Source: JANXVV01 sp038230975 | GTDB taxonomy: Bacteria > Planctomycetota > Phycisphaerae > Tepidisphaerales > Tepidisphaeraceae | Reading direction: 5' to 3' | Assembly: GCA_038230975.1 (NCBI GenBank) | Contig: JBBRMF010000036.1 | Location: 1-28,530 of the forward strand | Length of the DNA: 28,530 bases | Shown: positions 1 to 7,596 of the stretch, in pieces | Numbering within the stretch: the stretch's first letter is position 1 | Layout of the letters: every line of letters starts with the position of its first letter | The notes under the pieces: model-generated | The model's input: the letters and a program-made list of their open reading frames with translations, nothing else | Database searches by the model: none | Told to the model about the DNA's origin: nothing | Program-made: the position numbers and the translations under genes

Positions 1-53
1 GAGAACAATTTGGACGCGACAGCGTATTAGAGGATGAACAATCCTCCTTCCCG

Positions 54-92
54 GGTGGCGTCGGACGCCGAGAGGCCGACGCCACCTTTTTT
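54..92 (+). terminator. Rho-independent terminator of an upstream gene
   Basis: An 11-bp perfect stem (54-64 pairs with 76-86, arms GGTGGCGTCGG / CCGACGCCACC) is followed by a run of six T residues. It ends a plus-strand transcript that enters from the left of the window and separates it from the tRNA gene. Confidence 0.85.
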
Positions 93-122
93 AATGAACC
101 AAATGTTCTTCGTTTTGCGTTG

Positions 123-152
123 TTGCCGTGCATCGGTCAGTCGGGTTATACT
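123..152 (+). promoter_or_regulatory. Putative sigma70-type promoter of tRNA-Thr
   Basis: TTGCCG at 123-128 and TATACT at 147-152 are separated by 18 nt. The -10 box ends 10 nt before the first base of the tRNA, so transcription would begin a few bases upstream of the mature 5' end, as is common for single tRNA genes. Confidence 0.5.
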
Positions 153-162
153 CATCAGACGT

Positions 163-235
163 GCCACCTTAGCTCAGTTGGTAGAGCAATAGTTTTGTAA
201 ACTATAGGTCGTCGGATCGTACCCGACAGGTGGCT
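163..235 (+). tRNA. tRNA-Thr (anticodon TGT)
   Basis: This is a complete cloverleaf of 73 nt without encoded CCA. The acceptor stem is GCCACCT (163-169) with AGGTGGC (228-234). The D-arm contains AGCTCAGTTGGTAGAGC. The anticodon stem is ATAGT/ACTAT enclosing loop TTTGTAA, with anticodon TGT at 196-198 reading ACA. The T-loop is variant: the arm reads GTCGG-ATCGTAC-CCGAC instead of the usual TTCGANY, so it starts with A rather than TT. That is unusual and could slightly alter the tertiary contact with the D-loop. Confidence 0.93.
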
Positions 236-236
236 T

Positions 237-266
237 TTGTTAGTTCGGTTTTGAGTCGCATATTGT
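237..266 (+). promoter_or_regulatory. Possible promoter of the AsnB-like/radical SAM operon
   Basis: TTGTTA (237-242) and TATTGT (261-266) are separated by 18 nt, just behind the tRNA and upstream of the first cassette gene. The boxes match consensus only partly. Read-through from the tRNA promoter is an equally good alternative, because no terminator lies between them. Confidence 0.3.
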
Positions 267-312
267 CCGGACCGCCGCGCAGCTGGTGACGGACAAAAGA
301 TTCAGTCAATTT

Positions 313-318
313 AAGGAG
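313..318 (+). promoter_or_regulatory. Shine-Dalgarno that sets the start of the first operon gene
   Basis: AAGGAG sits 6 nt before a TTG codon at 325. The more upstream in-frame GTG at 286 has no comparable purine-rich site, so the TTG is the better start. Confidence 0.6.
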
Positions 319-324
319 TCACGT

Positions 325-987
325 TTGGAGAAGTCTTATTCGGTTGCGGTTCAGATGGCAGACGGGGAAAAAAGAGTGCTTACCCTTCAGGGAGCCTCTT
401 CGGGCGAGGTCTTCCAGCAAGTCAAGGCGATGCCCGGGGTTCGCCGAGTGGGCAAAGTCAGCGAGCTTTCATCGACTGGTGTGATGACTCCGCCACTGCG
501 CAACGGAAGCGCTGTGCTACCCCCGCATCAACCGGTTGAGCGGGAGCAGAAAGCAGACGACCGACGAGCCGCCATCGGATTTTCGATCTCCGGCCCGCGC
601 GTCGTCATGCGAGACCGGCAGACCGTGGGCGAGCGACCTTTCAAACATCTGCAAGCACCTCCGGAACGACCCAAGCCGCCGGCCGCTCTCATCAAAACCG
701 TTGTCGTCCGAACTGTCGAACCGCTGGCGGCCGATGAACAGGACACATCGAATGCGGAAGTCGCGGAAGTCGCTTTAAAGGATACCGAGTATCGCATTGT
801 AAAAAGTCGTCGGCAGGGCGGTGAGCCATTCATTCTGCAGCGGGGTCGATGGGACGAGGTCCACGGTAAGCGGGCGTTCAAAGTCGCTTGGGAAAAGGGC
901 TTTGAAGTTCGGGAAAAGGCAGAGCGCCATCAGCAATGGGTAAGGCAAACGGAGCAGGAGCTCGCGGAAGTCGATTTGCAGTGTTGA
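325..987 (+). CDS. Uncharacterised basic protein, first gene of the AsnB-like/radical SAM cassette
   Basis: I do not recognise a family. From the TTG start at 325 the product has 220 residues; a GTG at 286 would add 13. It has no signal peptide or membrane segment. The N-terminal ~40 residues (SYSVAVQMADGEKRVLTL) look like a small beta-rich domain. The middle (about 45-140) is rich in Pro, Arg and Glu and is probably disordered. The C-terminal ~75 residues, from about EYRIVKSRR, are charged with Trp/Phe anchors and end in a predicted helix. It lies 21 nt upstream of the AsnB-like gene and is probably cotranscribed. It could be a carrier, scaffold or substrate-presenting partner of the enzymes that follow, but this rests on position only. 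Confidence 0.7.
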   Translation: MEKSYSVAVQMADGEKRVLTLQGASSGEVFQQVKAMPGVRRVGKVSELSSTGVMTPPLRNGSAVLPPHQPVEREQKADDRRAAIGFSISGPRVVMRDRQTVGERPFKHLQAPPERPKPPAALIKTVVVRTVEPLAADEQDTSNAEVAEVALKDTEYRIVKSRRQGGEPFILQRGRWDEVHGKRAFKVAWEKGFEVREKAERHQQWVRQTEQELAEVDLQC

Positions 988-1008
988 GCTGCACAAGGAT
1001 AACCTCAC

Positions 1009-2328
1009 ATGACCGAATACATTGAGCAAGTGATTGATCTGATCGACCCGCGGCTGAATCAGATCACGAACATGGATCTTGAGGCAGCGCGGGAAAATGT
1101 TCGAGAAGGCTCAATTGCAAAGGTCCGAAGTATTGAAGGCTCATTTGCGTTGATCGCAAAACAGGGCAAGGCGGTTCGACTTGCCCGTTCGCTGGACCGT
1201 CCGCTGCGATATTTTTTGGCCAAGCGTAAAGATGGCCCGGCGCTGGTGGTTTCCGATCGGATCGATCGCATAGCCGCCTGGCTGAAGCAGCAGGGTTTTT
1301 CGGATCAATTCCATCCCAGTTACACGCGGATGGTTCCGGCGCACTATCTCGTTGAAATTCAGCTAGTCGGTTGCCCGGACCCTGACCCAACCTACACCCG
1401 GTTCTTCGATCCTGCTCGCAATGTGCTGCCAGCGAATTTGGATGAGATCGGCCGGCGATATATCGGTGCGCTCGCCGACAGCATTGCGGCCCGCCTGCGC
1501 GCGATTCCATCGGATGCGCCGATTGGCATCGCATTCTCCGGCGGTATCGACAGCGGTGCCGTGTTTGTCGTTACCTATCACGTGATGCGCAAGCTTGGCA
1601 TGAACCTGGGCCGTCTCAAAGCGTTTACGCTGGATCTGGGGCATGGGGCCGATCTGACGCAATCGAGAAGCTTTCTGGATTCACTTGGCTTGGGGCTGTT
1701 TCTGGAGCCAATTGAAGCCGATGCCGATGCGATCGATCCGCTGGAGACGATGCGGATTGTAGAAGATTATAAACCGCTCGATGTGGAAGCGGCGTCAATG
1801 GTGCTTCAACTCTGCCGTGGGATTCGTTCGCGGTATCCGGATTGGAAATATCTGTTCGACGGTGACGGCGGCGACGAAAATCTCAAGGATTACCCGATTC
1901 ACGAGAATCCGGAACTGACGATCCGCAGCGTACTCAACAACATGATGCTGTATCAGGAAGGGTGGGGCGTCAAAACGATCAAGCACTCGCTGACCTATTC
2001 CGGCGGATTGAGTCGTTCGTATACGCGCACCTATGCTCCTCTCAAACATTGCGGATTTGAAGGCTTTAGTCCGTTCACGCAACCGAGTGTGATTGAAGTT
2101 GCCGAAGGCATTCCGTTTATCGATCTCACCGATTATCAAACGGATAGTTTGTACGCGATGAAAGGGCAAATCGTTGCGCGTGGCGTGCGAGCGATCACCG
2201 GAATGGAAATGCCGATTAACTCCAAGCGCCGTTTTCAACATGGCGCGCTTCCTGAAGAAAGCCTTCGCCAGCACGTTCCGGAAAACGAGCAATTGCTTCG
2301 GCGTCAGTTTCTGGCGTTGTATGCCTGA
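1009..2328 (+). CDS. Asparagine-synthetase-like ATP-dependent amide-forming enzyme with degenerate glutaminase domain
   Basis: The C-terminal half is an asparagine-synthase-type PP-loop domain. The ATP pyrophosphatase motif SGGIDS is at residues 177-182 and a second acidic motif, LFDGDGGDE, covers about 282-290. Such domains adenylate a carboxylate and form an amide (AsnB, beta-lactam synthetase, lasso-peptide cyclases). Authentic AsnB begins Met-Cys, and that Cys is the glutaminase nucleophile. This protein starts MTEYIEQ and has no N-terminal Cys. Residues ~45-95 (GSFALIAKQGK ... LVVSD) still resemble the end of the class II amidotransferase fold, so the glutaminase half is shortened and presumably inactive. 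At 439 residues it is shorter than AsnB (about 550-600). The start has AAGGA about 9 nt upstream. The acceptor substrate is unknown; it may use free ammonia or an amine. The radical SAM gene follows after 21 nt. Confidence 0.85.
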   Translation: MTEYIEQVIDLIDPRLNQITNMDLEAARENVREGSIAKVRSIEGSFALIAKQGKAVRLARSLDRPLRYFLAKRKDGPALVVSDRIDRIAAWLKQQGFSDQFHPSYTRMVPAHYLVEIQLVGCPDPDPTYTRFFDPARNVLPANLDEIGRRYIGALADSIAARLRAIPSDAPIGIAFSGGIDSGAVFVVTYHVMRKLGMNLGRLKAFTLDLGHGADLTQSRSFLDSLGLGLFLEPIEADADAIDPLETMRIVEDYKPLDVEAASMVLQLCRGIRSRYPDWKYLFDGDGGDENLKDYPIHENPELTIRSVLNNMMLYQEGWGVKTIKHSLTYSGGLSRSYTRTYAPLKHCGFEGFSPFTQPSVIEVAEGIPFIDLTDYQTDSLYAMKGQIVARGVRAITGMEMPINSKRRFQHGALPEESLRQHVPENEQLLRRQFLALYA

Positions 2329-2349
2329 GAAATTGGCCGATGACATGCC

Positions 2350-3351
2350 ATGACGAACCACGACGCTCTTAAGCCGCAGTCGGATGCTGAGAGCAACGCA
2401 TATCCTCTTCAACGATCCGCTCGCGATACATGGATCACCAGCCGCCGGGGTGCAAAGAATCAGGTCGATCCTCAGATTCCCTACGCATTTATTTCAGAAG
2501 AAGAGCCGGATGCCGCCGGTCGGATGGTTCGCATTTCGACGTTGTTCCTGACAAATCGAGAGTGTCCCTGGAAATGCGTCATGTGCGATCTCTGGCGGAA
2601 TACGCTCGATGAGAGCGTGCCTCCTGGCGCGATTCCGGCACAGATCGATTATGCATTGGCGCGATTGCCGGCCGCTTCGCAGATCAAGCTTTACAACAGC
2701 GGCAGCTTTTTTGATCCTCGCGCGATTCCGCGCGATGAATATGCTGTAATCACCGGGCGGCTGCATGCGTTTGAGCGGGTGATAGTTGAGTGCCATCCGG
2801 CACTTGTGACAAATCCGGTGCTTCAATTTCAAAAGTTATTGACCGGCCAATTGGAAATCGCCATTGGATTGGAGACGGCACACCTCGAGGCATTGAACCG
2901 ACTGAATAAGGGAATGACGCTCGATCAGTTTTCGCGGGCGGCGGATTTTCTTCGCGAGCACCGAATGGACTTGCGGGTTTTTCTGCTCGTCCATCCACCA
3001 TTTGTCGCGCCCGTTGAAGCGGGTGAATGGGTCCGCCGATCGATTGACTACTCATTTGAGTCTGGCGCTTCGGTTGTGAGTTTGATCCCAACGCGCGGTG
3101 GCAATGGCGCGATGGACGCGCTGATCGCCTCGGGGGAATTCGTAGAACCGAGGCTTGCCGACCTTGAACAGGCCGTGGAGTACGGAATCAAAATTCAACG
3201 GGGAAGAGTGTTTGCCGACTTGTGGGATCTGGATCGCTTTTCGAATTGCGAGGTTTGTTTTGAGCGTCGACGGGCGCGGCTGGATCAGATGAACCGTTTG
3301 CAGTCTATCGAGCCGGTCATCCCCTGCGATTCCTGTGGATATACGCCATGA
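2350..3351 (+). CDS. Radical SAM enzyme (Elp3-like core, TIGR01210/RaSEA-like)
   Basis: The 333-residue protein carries the radical SAM [4Fe-4S] motif CPWKCVMC (C72, C76, C79; CX3CX2C). The core then follows the pattern of the TIGR01210 family: IKLYNSGSFFDPRAIP, an EIAIGLET segment and RLNKGMTLDQF. That family includes RaSEA, the radical SAM subunit of archaeosine synthase, and uncharacterised bacterial members. Two CxxC pairs near the C-terminus (C300/C303 and C326/C329) could bind zinc or an auxiliary cluster. There is no SPASM domain or cobalamin domain. The stop codon overlaps the start of the next gene (ATGA, 4 nt), indicating translational coupling with the halogenase-like flavoenzyme. 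Substrate unknown. Assignment to radical SAM is firm; the subfamily is a by-eye judgement. Confidence 0.87.
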   Translation: MTNHDALKPQSDAESNAYPLQRSARDTWITSRRGAKNQVDPQIPYAFISEEEPDAAGRMVRISTLFLTNRECPWKCVMCDLWRNTLDESVPPGAIPAQIDYALARLPAASQIKLYNSGSFFDPRAIPRDEYAVITGRLHAFERVIVECHPALVTNPVLQFQKLLTGQLEIAIGLETAHLEALNRLNKGMTLDQFSRAADFLREHRMDLRVFLLVHPPFVAPVEAGEWVRRSIDYSFESGASVVSLIPTRGGNGAMDALIASGEFVEPRLADLEQAVEYGIKIQRGRVFADLWDLDRFSNCEVCFERRRARLDQMNRLQSIEPVIPCDSCGYTP

Positions 3352-4892
3352 TTGAATCGGTCGACATTGCGGTGATTGGATCGGGGTTCGCTGGCTCAGT
3401 GATGGCGATGATTGCCAAGCGGCTTGGATTTACGGTGCTGCTGCTGGAACGCGGTCAGCATCCTAGATTTGCCATCGGGGAATCAAGCACACCGCTCGCC
3501 AATCTATTGCTGGAAGAATTGGCGAGCACCTACGATTTGCCGAGGCTTCTTCCACTGACAAAATGGGGTTCCTGGCAAGAGAACTATCCGCAGATTGCGT
3601 GTGGTCTGAAGCGCGGATTTACATTTTATCACTATCAGGCCGGGCAGGCTTTCAGAAGTGATGAGAATCATTCCAATCAACTGCTCGTCGCGGCGAGCCC
3701 GAACGATCGCGTTGCGGACACACATTGGTTTCGTGAGGAGGTCGATCAATTCCTTGTAAATGAAGCGCAGCGAATCGGCGTTCAATACCGCGATCAGGTT
3801 GAGCTGAAATCCATCCACTTCCAACCCTCTGATGGTTCGAAGATTGAATTGACCCGGCAGGGTGAATTGCAGTCGGTCGATGCGAAGTTTGTAATTGATG
3901 CCGGAGGGCCGAATGGATTTCTCTGCAAGCAACTTTCACTCGATCGCGCACCACTTGCGAGCTTCCCGGCCCCTCAAGCGCTTTATACGCATTTTCGCGG
4001 GGTACAAGATTGCGGGCTTTCAACGAATGACGATGCGAATCGACTTCCTTATCCGCCCGATCAGGCAGCGGTGCATCATTTGTTTGACGGGGGCTGGGTG
4101 TGGTCTTTACGATTCAACAACGGAATTACCAGTGTGGGAATCATGGCGACCGAGCCATTGGCCGGCGAGTTGAAACTGGAAGACGGGGAGCCGGCATGGA
4201 GAAGATTTCTGAATCGCTTCCCGGCTCTTCAGGGAATTTTTGGCGAGGCAAAGCCGGTCCGTCCGTTCATCCATAACGCTTCGATCGCGTATCGCGCGGC
4301 AACAAGTTCGGGCGAGGGTTGGGCACTATTGCCCTCGGCTTCTGGTTTTGTCGACCCGCTTTTATCGACCGGCATCCCTTTGACGCTACTGGGTATTCAA
4401 CGCCTCGCGAAAATGCTCAAGCACGATTGGAATTCAGATCGATGGGCAATTCAGTTGAATGAATACGCCCAGAAAACTGCGGATGAACTTGATGCTTCGA
4501 CTCGCCTGATCCATGCGCTGTATCAATCGATGGGCAACTTCGAGCGATTTGTGCCGGTATCTTTCCTCTATTTCGCGGCTGCCAGTTACTCGGAGGTGGC
4601 CAGACGGTTGAATCGCCCTGAATTAGCCGGTGGATTTTTGATGCAAGATCATCCGACGTTTGGCGACGCCATGCGGAAATGTTGCCAACTGGCGGCCTCC
4701 GGTGGGGCACTGGAATTACTGAAAGACGAAGTTGCCAAGGCGATCCGGCCGATCGACATTGCCGGTTTAAGTCGGACCGACCGAGCCAACTGGTACCCGG
4801 TGGATCTGGCGGACACACTTGCGGCGGCTGCAAAACTGGGGGTTGATACCGACGCACTTCATGCCATGTTCAGGCGGTGCGGGGTTTCTTAG
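3348..4892 (+). CDS. Flavin-dependent halogenase-like FAD oxidoreductase
   Basis: The 514-residue protein has an N-terminal FAD-binding Rossmann motif GSGFAG (residues 11-16) followed by E34, which contacts the adenosine ribose. GESSTP (44-49) and GFVDPLLSTG (from 333) are hallmarks of the flavin-dependent halogenase/geranylgeranyl-reductase superfamily. The diagnostic halogenase motif WxWxIP is altered: W250-V-W252-S-L-R lacks the Pro and the Ile. It may therefore be a hydroxylase, desaturase or saturating reductase rather than a halogenase. It is coupled to the radical SAM gene by a 4-nt overlap. Its last 23 nt overlap the end of the convergent gene at 4870-5748. It is likely the final tailoring step of this cassette. 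Confidence 0.83.
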   Translation: MIESVDIAVIGSGFAGSVMAMIAKRLGFTVLLLERGQHPRFAIGESSTPLANLLLEELASTYDLPRLLPLTKWGSWQENYPQIACGLKRGFTFYHYQAGQAFRSDENHSNQLLVAASPNDRVADTHWFREEVDQFLVNEAQRIGVQYRDQVELKSIHFQPSDGSKIELTRQGELQSVDAKFVIDAGGPNGFLCKQLSLDRAPLASFPAPQALYTHFRGVQDCGLSTNDDANRLPYPPDQAAVHHLFDGGWVWSLRFNNGITSVGIMATEPLAGELKLEDGEPAWRRFLNRFPALQGIFGEAKPVRPFIHNASIAYRAATSSGEGWALLPSASGFVDPLLSTGIPLTLLGIQRLAKMLKHDWNSDRWAIQLNEYAQKTADELDASTRLIHALYQSMGNFERFVPVSFLYFAAASYSEVARRLNRPELAGGFLMQDHPTFGDAMRKCCQLAASGGALELLKDEVAKAIRPIDIAGLSRTDRANWYPVDLADTLAAAAKLGVDTDALHAMFRRCGVS

Positions 4893-5748
4893 ATTTCAGC
4901 AAATACTCCAGCACGTTGGCCATCGGGCCTACGATGAAAAGTGCGTAGTAAGGTGCTTTGACAGCTTCATTCATTCGCAGCAGGCATTCCATCGCAGCGA
5001 CTGAAAACACGAACACGTATTGGGCCCATCGTGGTTTCACAGTGGTCTTGGGGTCGGTGACCATGAAGAACGTGAAGAGCATGTACATCGGGCCTGTAAT
5101 CGGTGCCACTTCGGTGTAGAAGGATTGGCCGTTGATCAGATGTCGAACGAAGGCGAAGAAAACGAAAGACAATGCGTAGGTAAGGCTCATGTGGAATCGG
5201 CCGACACGCCAGGTGATGATAAAGCCAAGGATCCAGATGATGACCATCGGTGCATATTCACTGCCCCACTGAAGACTCAAACCCGTAAAAACCGCCGGGT
5301 ATAGAAACAGAAGCGCGCTCACGCCGAAATTGGAAGGGTTCCAAATATGCTTGCCTCCCAATCGAAGGGCATATTTCGAAACGATGGAGACTGCGGCGCA
5401 GAGCGGAAAGGTCCAGAAGAACGGCGAGCGAATTAAAATACCCACGCTGATGCCGCTGATATAGGCGCTAGCCAGATGGGGAATTCGACCCACGACCAGC
5501 GCGCCAAGGAGCATCTCCGTAAGCATCGCGGTCACGATCGAACTGATCGTTCCCCAAGGCACTTTGGAGGTCCCGCCGAACGGTCCGGCCTCCAGAATCC
5601 CGAATCGCCAGTTTGCCGCCAGCAGAATCAACGTGATGAAGGCCGGTGGAATGTAAGCTTCCCACCACGCGCGAAGCGGAGTAATTTTATTCACTTCCGA
5701 CGGCGACATCACTGCTTCCGGTGCGTAGCCTAGCCCTTGGGTAATCAT
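4870..5748 (-). CDS. UnbU/RnfD-NqrB-like polytopic membrane protein
   Basis: The 292-residue protein has about eight to ten hydrophobic segments. Family signatures of NqrB/RnfD and their relatives are visible: GGKHIWNPSNFGV (compare GGxGxNxxNPA) and TGPMYMLFTFFMVTDPKTT (compare FFMATDPVT). No SGAT-type motif for covalent FMN attachment is present. Short RnfD-like proteins of this kind, encoded beside an ASPIC/UnbV protein, match the UnbU-UnbV pair of enediyne clusters and similar pairs in other bacteria; the biochemical role of that pair is unsettled. The start codon overlaps the stop of the UnbV-type gene (4 nt), so the two are translationally coupled. It is the last gene of the operon. No enediyne polyketide synthase is in the window, so an enediyne role is not implied. 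Confidence 0.82.
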   Translation of the reverse strand: MITQGLGYAPEAVMSPSEVNKITPLRAWWEAYIPPAFITLILLAANWRFGILEAGPFGGTSKVPWGTISSIVTAMLTEMLLGALVVGRIPHLASAYISGISVGILIRSPFFWTFPLCAAVSIVSKYALRLGGKHIWNPSNFGVSALLFLYPAVFTGLSLQWGSEYAPMVIIWILGFIITWRVGRFHMSLTYALSFVFFAFVRHLINGQSFYTEVAPITGPMYMLFTFFMVTDPKTTVKPRWAQYVFVFSVAAMECLLRMNEAVKAPYYALFIVGPMANVLEYLLKSKKPRTA

Positions 5749-7553
5749 TGTTGTGGCTCCTTGATCACGTTTATTTTATTCAATTGCGGGGCGTTAAGGA
5801 TCTGCTTCACGCCGGATGGCCAGCGAATCTCAACCTTTTCGATTTTCGCCTCTTTGCCTAGACCGAAGTGCAATCGGCGATCGTTCTGCGCTGCGAATCC
5901 GCTGCCGCCGGAAACTTCCTGCAATTGTTGAAACCCGTTCCAGAAAACGCGCACCTGTGCTCCGATGGCGCTGCGATTACTTTGGGTCCCTTCCAACTCG
6001 AAGGTGATCCACTCATTTTTTGGATCGACCTCGTTCTTGTAGACTTTAAGGGGACCATTCTGATTGGCGACGACCAGGTCGAGGGCACCTCGATTCCATA
6101 GATCGACCATCACGACAGCGCGGCCGTCGAGTAGATCGGTTGCGCCGATGGCCTGTGAGACTTCGGAGAATTTGCCGGCACCGTCGTTGATCCAGAGCTT
6201 CTTTTGCTGGTACCCCGACAGGCTGCGGCCTTTCATCGGGGGCCAGTTGGCGGCATCGGAAATCACGGCGGTGTTCGCGCCGGCGATTTTTGAAAAGTCG
6301 TACCAGTAGCTGGCGTTACGATCGAGCGAGACGTAGCCGTTGGTGCAGAACAGATCGAGCCAGCCGTCATTATTTAAGTCACCGAACTGTGCGCCCCAGC
6401 TCCAGCCGCCGATGTTGATTCCCATGGCCGTGCCGAGATCCGTGTAATGCAACGGCACTGAATCTGAGTTCGCGTCGGGAAGCCAAAGATCATTCCCCTG
6501 AATGAGGACACCCTCTTCTGAAATATTGGTCTTGTAGATGGCCAGCTTGCCTTGATTCAGAACATCGCCGAAGCTCGCGCTCATGCCGCTCTTGGGTCGT
6601 GCGCCGACGCCGGTGGATTCGCCGACTTCCGTGAAGTGATGTCCGTTCTCATTCATGAAAAGCTCGGAGATTCCGTAGTCATTCGCAAAGAAAATGTCGG
6701 GGCGTCCGGTGCCGTGAAGATCGGCGGCGGCGGCGGCGAGCGTCCATCGCTTGCTTTTAATGCCCATTTTTTCGGTGACATCCGTGAATGTGCCGTCACC
6801 GTTATTGTGGAGCAGGTATTTTCCCCCACCGTTGTTGGCATATTCAAAACTCTCGCACATGATCCTGGAATCTTTCAGATGCCATAGGTCCAGATTATCA
6901 GGCCAATACCCGGCGATGAGCAGATCGACCTTGCCGTCGCCGTCAAAGTCCAGCCAGATCGCGTTATTCGCGTTAATCCATTTGGGCAGCCCGGCTTTTT
7001 CCGTGACGCGAGTAAAGCCTTTGCCGGCATCGTTGTGAAACAGTTCCGGCCGACCCCACTTATAAATCAGCACGCTTTCATAGCCGGAATTGTCAAAGTC
7101 GGCCCACACCGCGCCCATGCAGACGCCGGTTCCGACTTGATTCAAATCGGCAAGGCCCATTTCAGCAGCCATATCTTTGAAAGTGCCATCATGCTGGTTT
7201 CGATAGAGGCGATTCTTACTTCCTTCACCGCTGTTGATGACGAAAAGGTCTGGCCAACCGTCGCGGTCAAAGTCAACCACCGACACCGCTGCACCCATTG
7301 ATGCAATCTGCGGCATGATGTGATCGAGCTTGGAATCCAAGTGGGGAGATTGATGGACAAAATCAATTCCGACCGCCTTGGCGACGTCGTGCAATTGAAA
7401 CCCGTAGCGCGCTTTGGCTGCTGCAGCCGAATCGATTCCGCTGCCGGCAGGTTGCGACGGACTTCCGGAGAGCCGTTTGATAAACGCCGGGACGGCCAGC
7501 AAAACAACGAGCAAGATAAACGAGAGAAGCTGTGCGATTCTGTTTTGACGCAT
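5745..7553 (-). CDS. CRTAC1/UnbV-type exported protein: FG-GAP (VCBS) propeller plus ASPIC/UnbV domain
   Basis: A hydrophobic N-terminus (about residues 8-26, LLSFILLVVLLAVPAFI) acts as signal anchor or signal peptide, placing the protein outside the cytoplasm. At least six FG-GAP/VCBS repeats with Ca-binding-like loops follow: DFDRDGWPD, DFDNSGYES, DFDGDGKVD, DLHGTGRPD, DLNNDGWLD and a degenerate DLWNRGALD. They imply a beta-propeller. The C-terminal ~70 residues form the ASPIC/UnbV domain (AIGAQVRVFW, GSGFAAQNDRRLHFGLG, KVEIRWPSG). The length (602) fits the family. It is coupled to the UnbU-like gene downstream and lies 43 nt after a larger TPR/ASPIC protein upstream. The family is linked to metal binding and to enediyne loci but has no established enzymatic activity. 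Confidence 0.9.
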   Translation of the reverse strand: MRQNRIAQLLSFILLVVLLAVPAFIKRLSGSPSQPAGSGIDSAAAAKARYGFQLHDVAKAVGIDFVHQSPHLDSKLDHIMPQIASMGAAVSVVDFDRDGWPDLFVINSGEGSKNRLYRNQHDGTFKDMAAEMGLADLNQVGTGVCMGAVWADFDNSGYESVLIYKWGRPELFHNDAGKGFTRVTEKAGLPKWINANNAIWLDFDGDGKVDLLIAGYWPDNLDLWHLKDSRIMCESFEYANNGGGKYLLHNNGDGTFTDVTEKMGIKSKRWTLAAAAADLHGTGRPDIFFANDYGISELFMNENGHHFTEVGESTGVGARPKSGMSASFGDVLNQGKLAIYKTNISEEGVLIQGNDLWLPDANSDSVPLHYTDLGTAMGINIGGWSWGAQFGDLNNDGWLDLFCTNGYVSLDRNASYWYDFSKIAGANTAVISDAANWPPMKGRSLSGYQQKKLWINDGAGKFSEVSQAIGATDLLDGRAVVMVDLWNRGALDLVVANQNGPLKVYKNEVDPKNEWITFELEGTQSNRSAIGAQVRVFWNGFQQLQEVSGGSGFAAQNDRRLHFGLGKEAKIEKVEIRWPSGVKQILNAPQLNKINVIKEPQQ

Positions 7554-7596
7554 GGTTGTTACTCCATTTCACCCGGTGTTCGAATCGGGTTCATCA

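Noticed and set aside
528..881. Long minus-strand open frame opposite the first cassette gene
   Set aside because: Antisense shadow with Arg/Ser-rich composition, no ribosome site; the plus-strand gene has a good ribosome site and operon context.
325..2328. Lasso-peptide locus (AsnB-like cyclase with a precursor)
   Set aside because: No B-type protease, no RRE domain and no short leader-core peptide; the first gene is a 220-residue basic protein.
4870..7553. Enediyne biosynthetic cluster, suggested by the UnbU-UnbV pair
   Set aside because: No enediyne polyketide synthase or thioesterase in the window; such pairs also occur outside enediyne loci.
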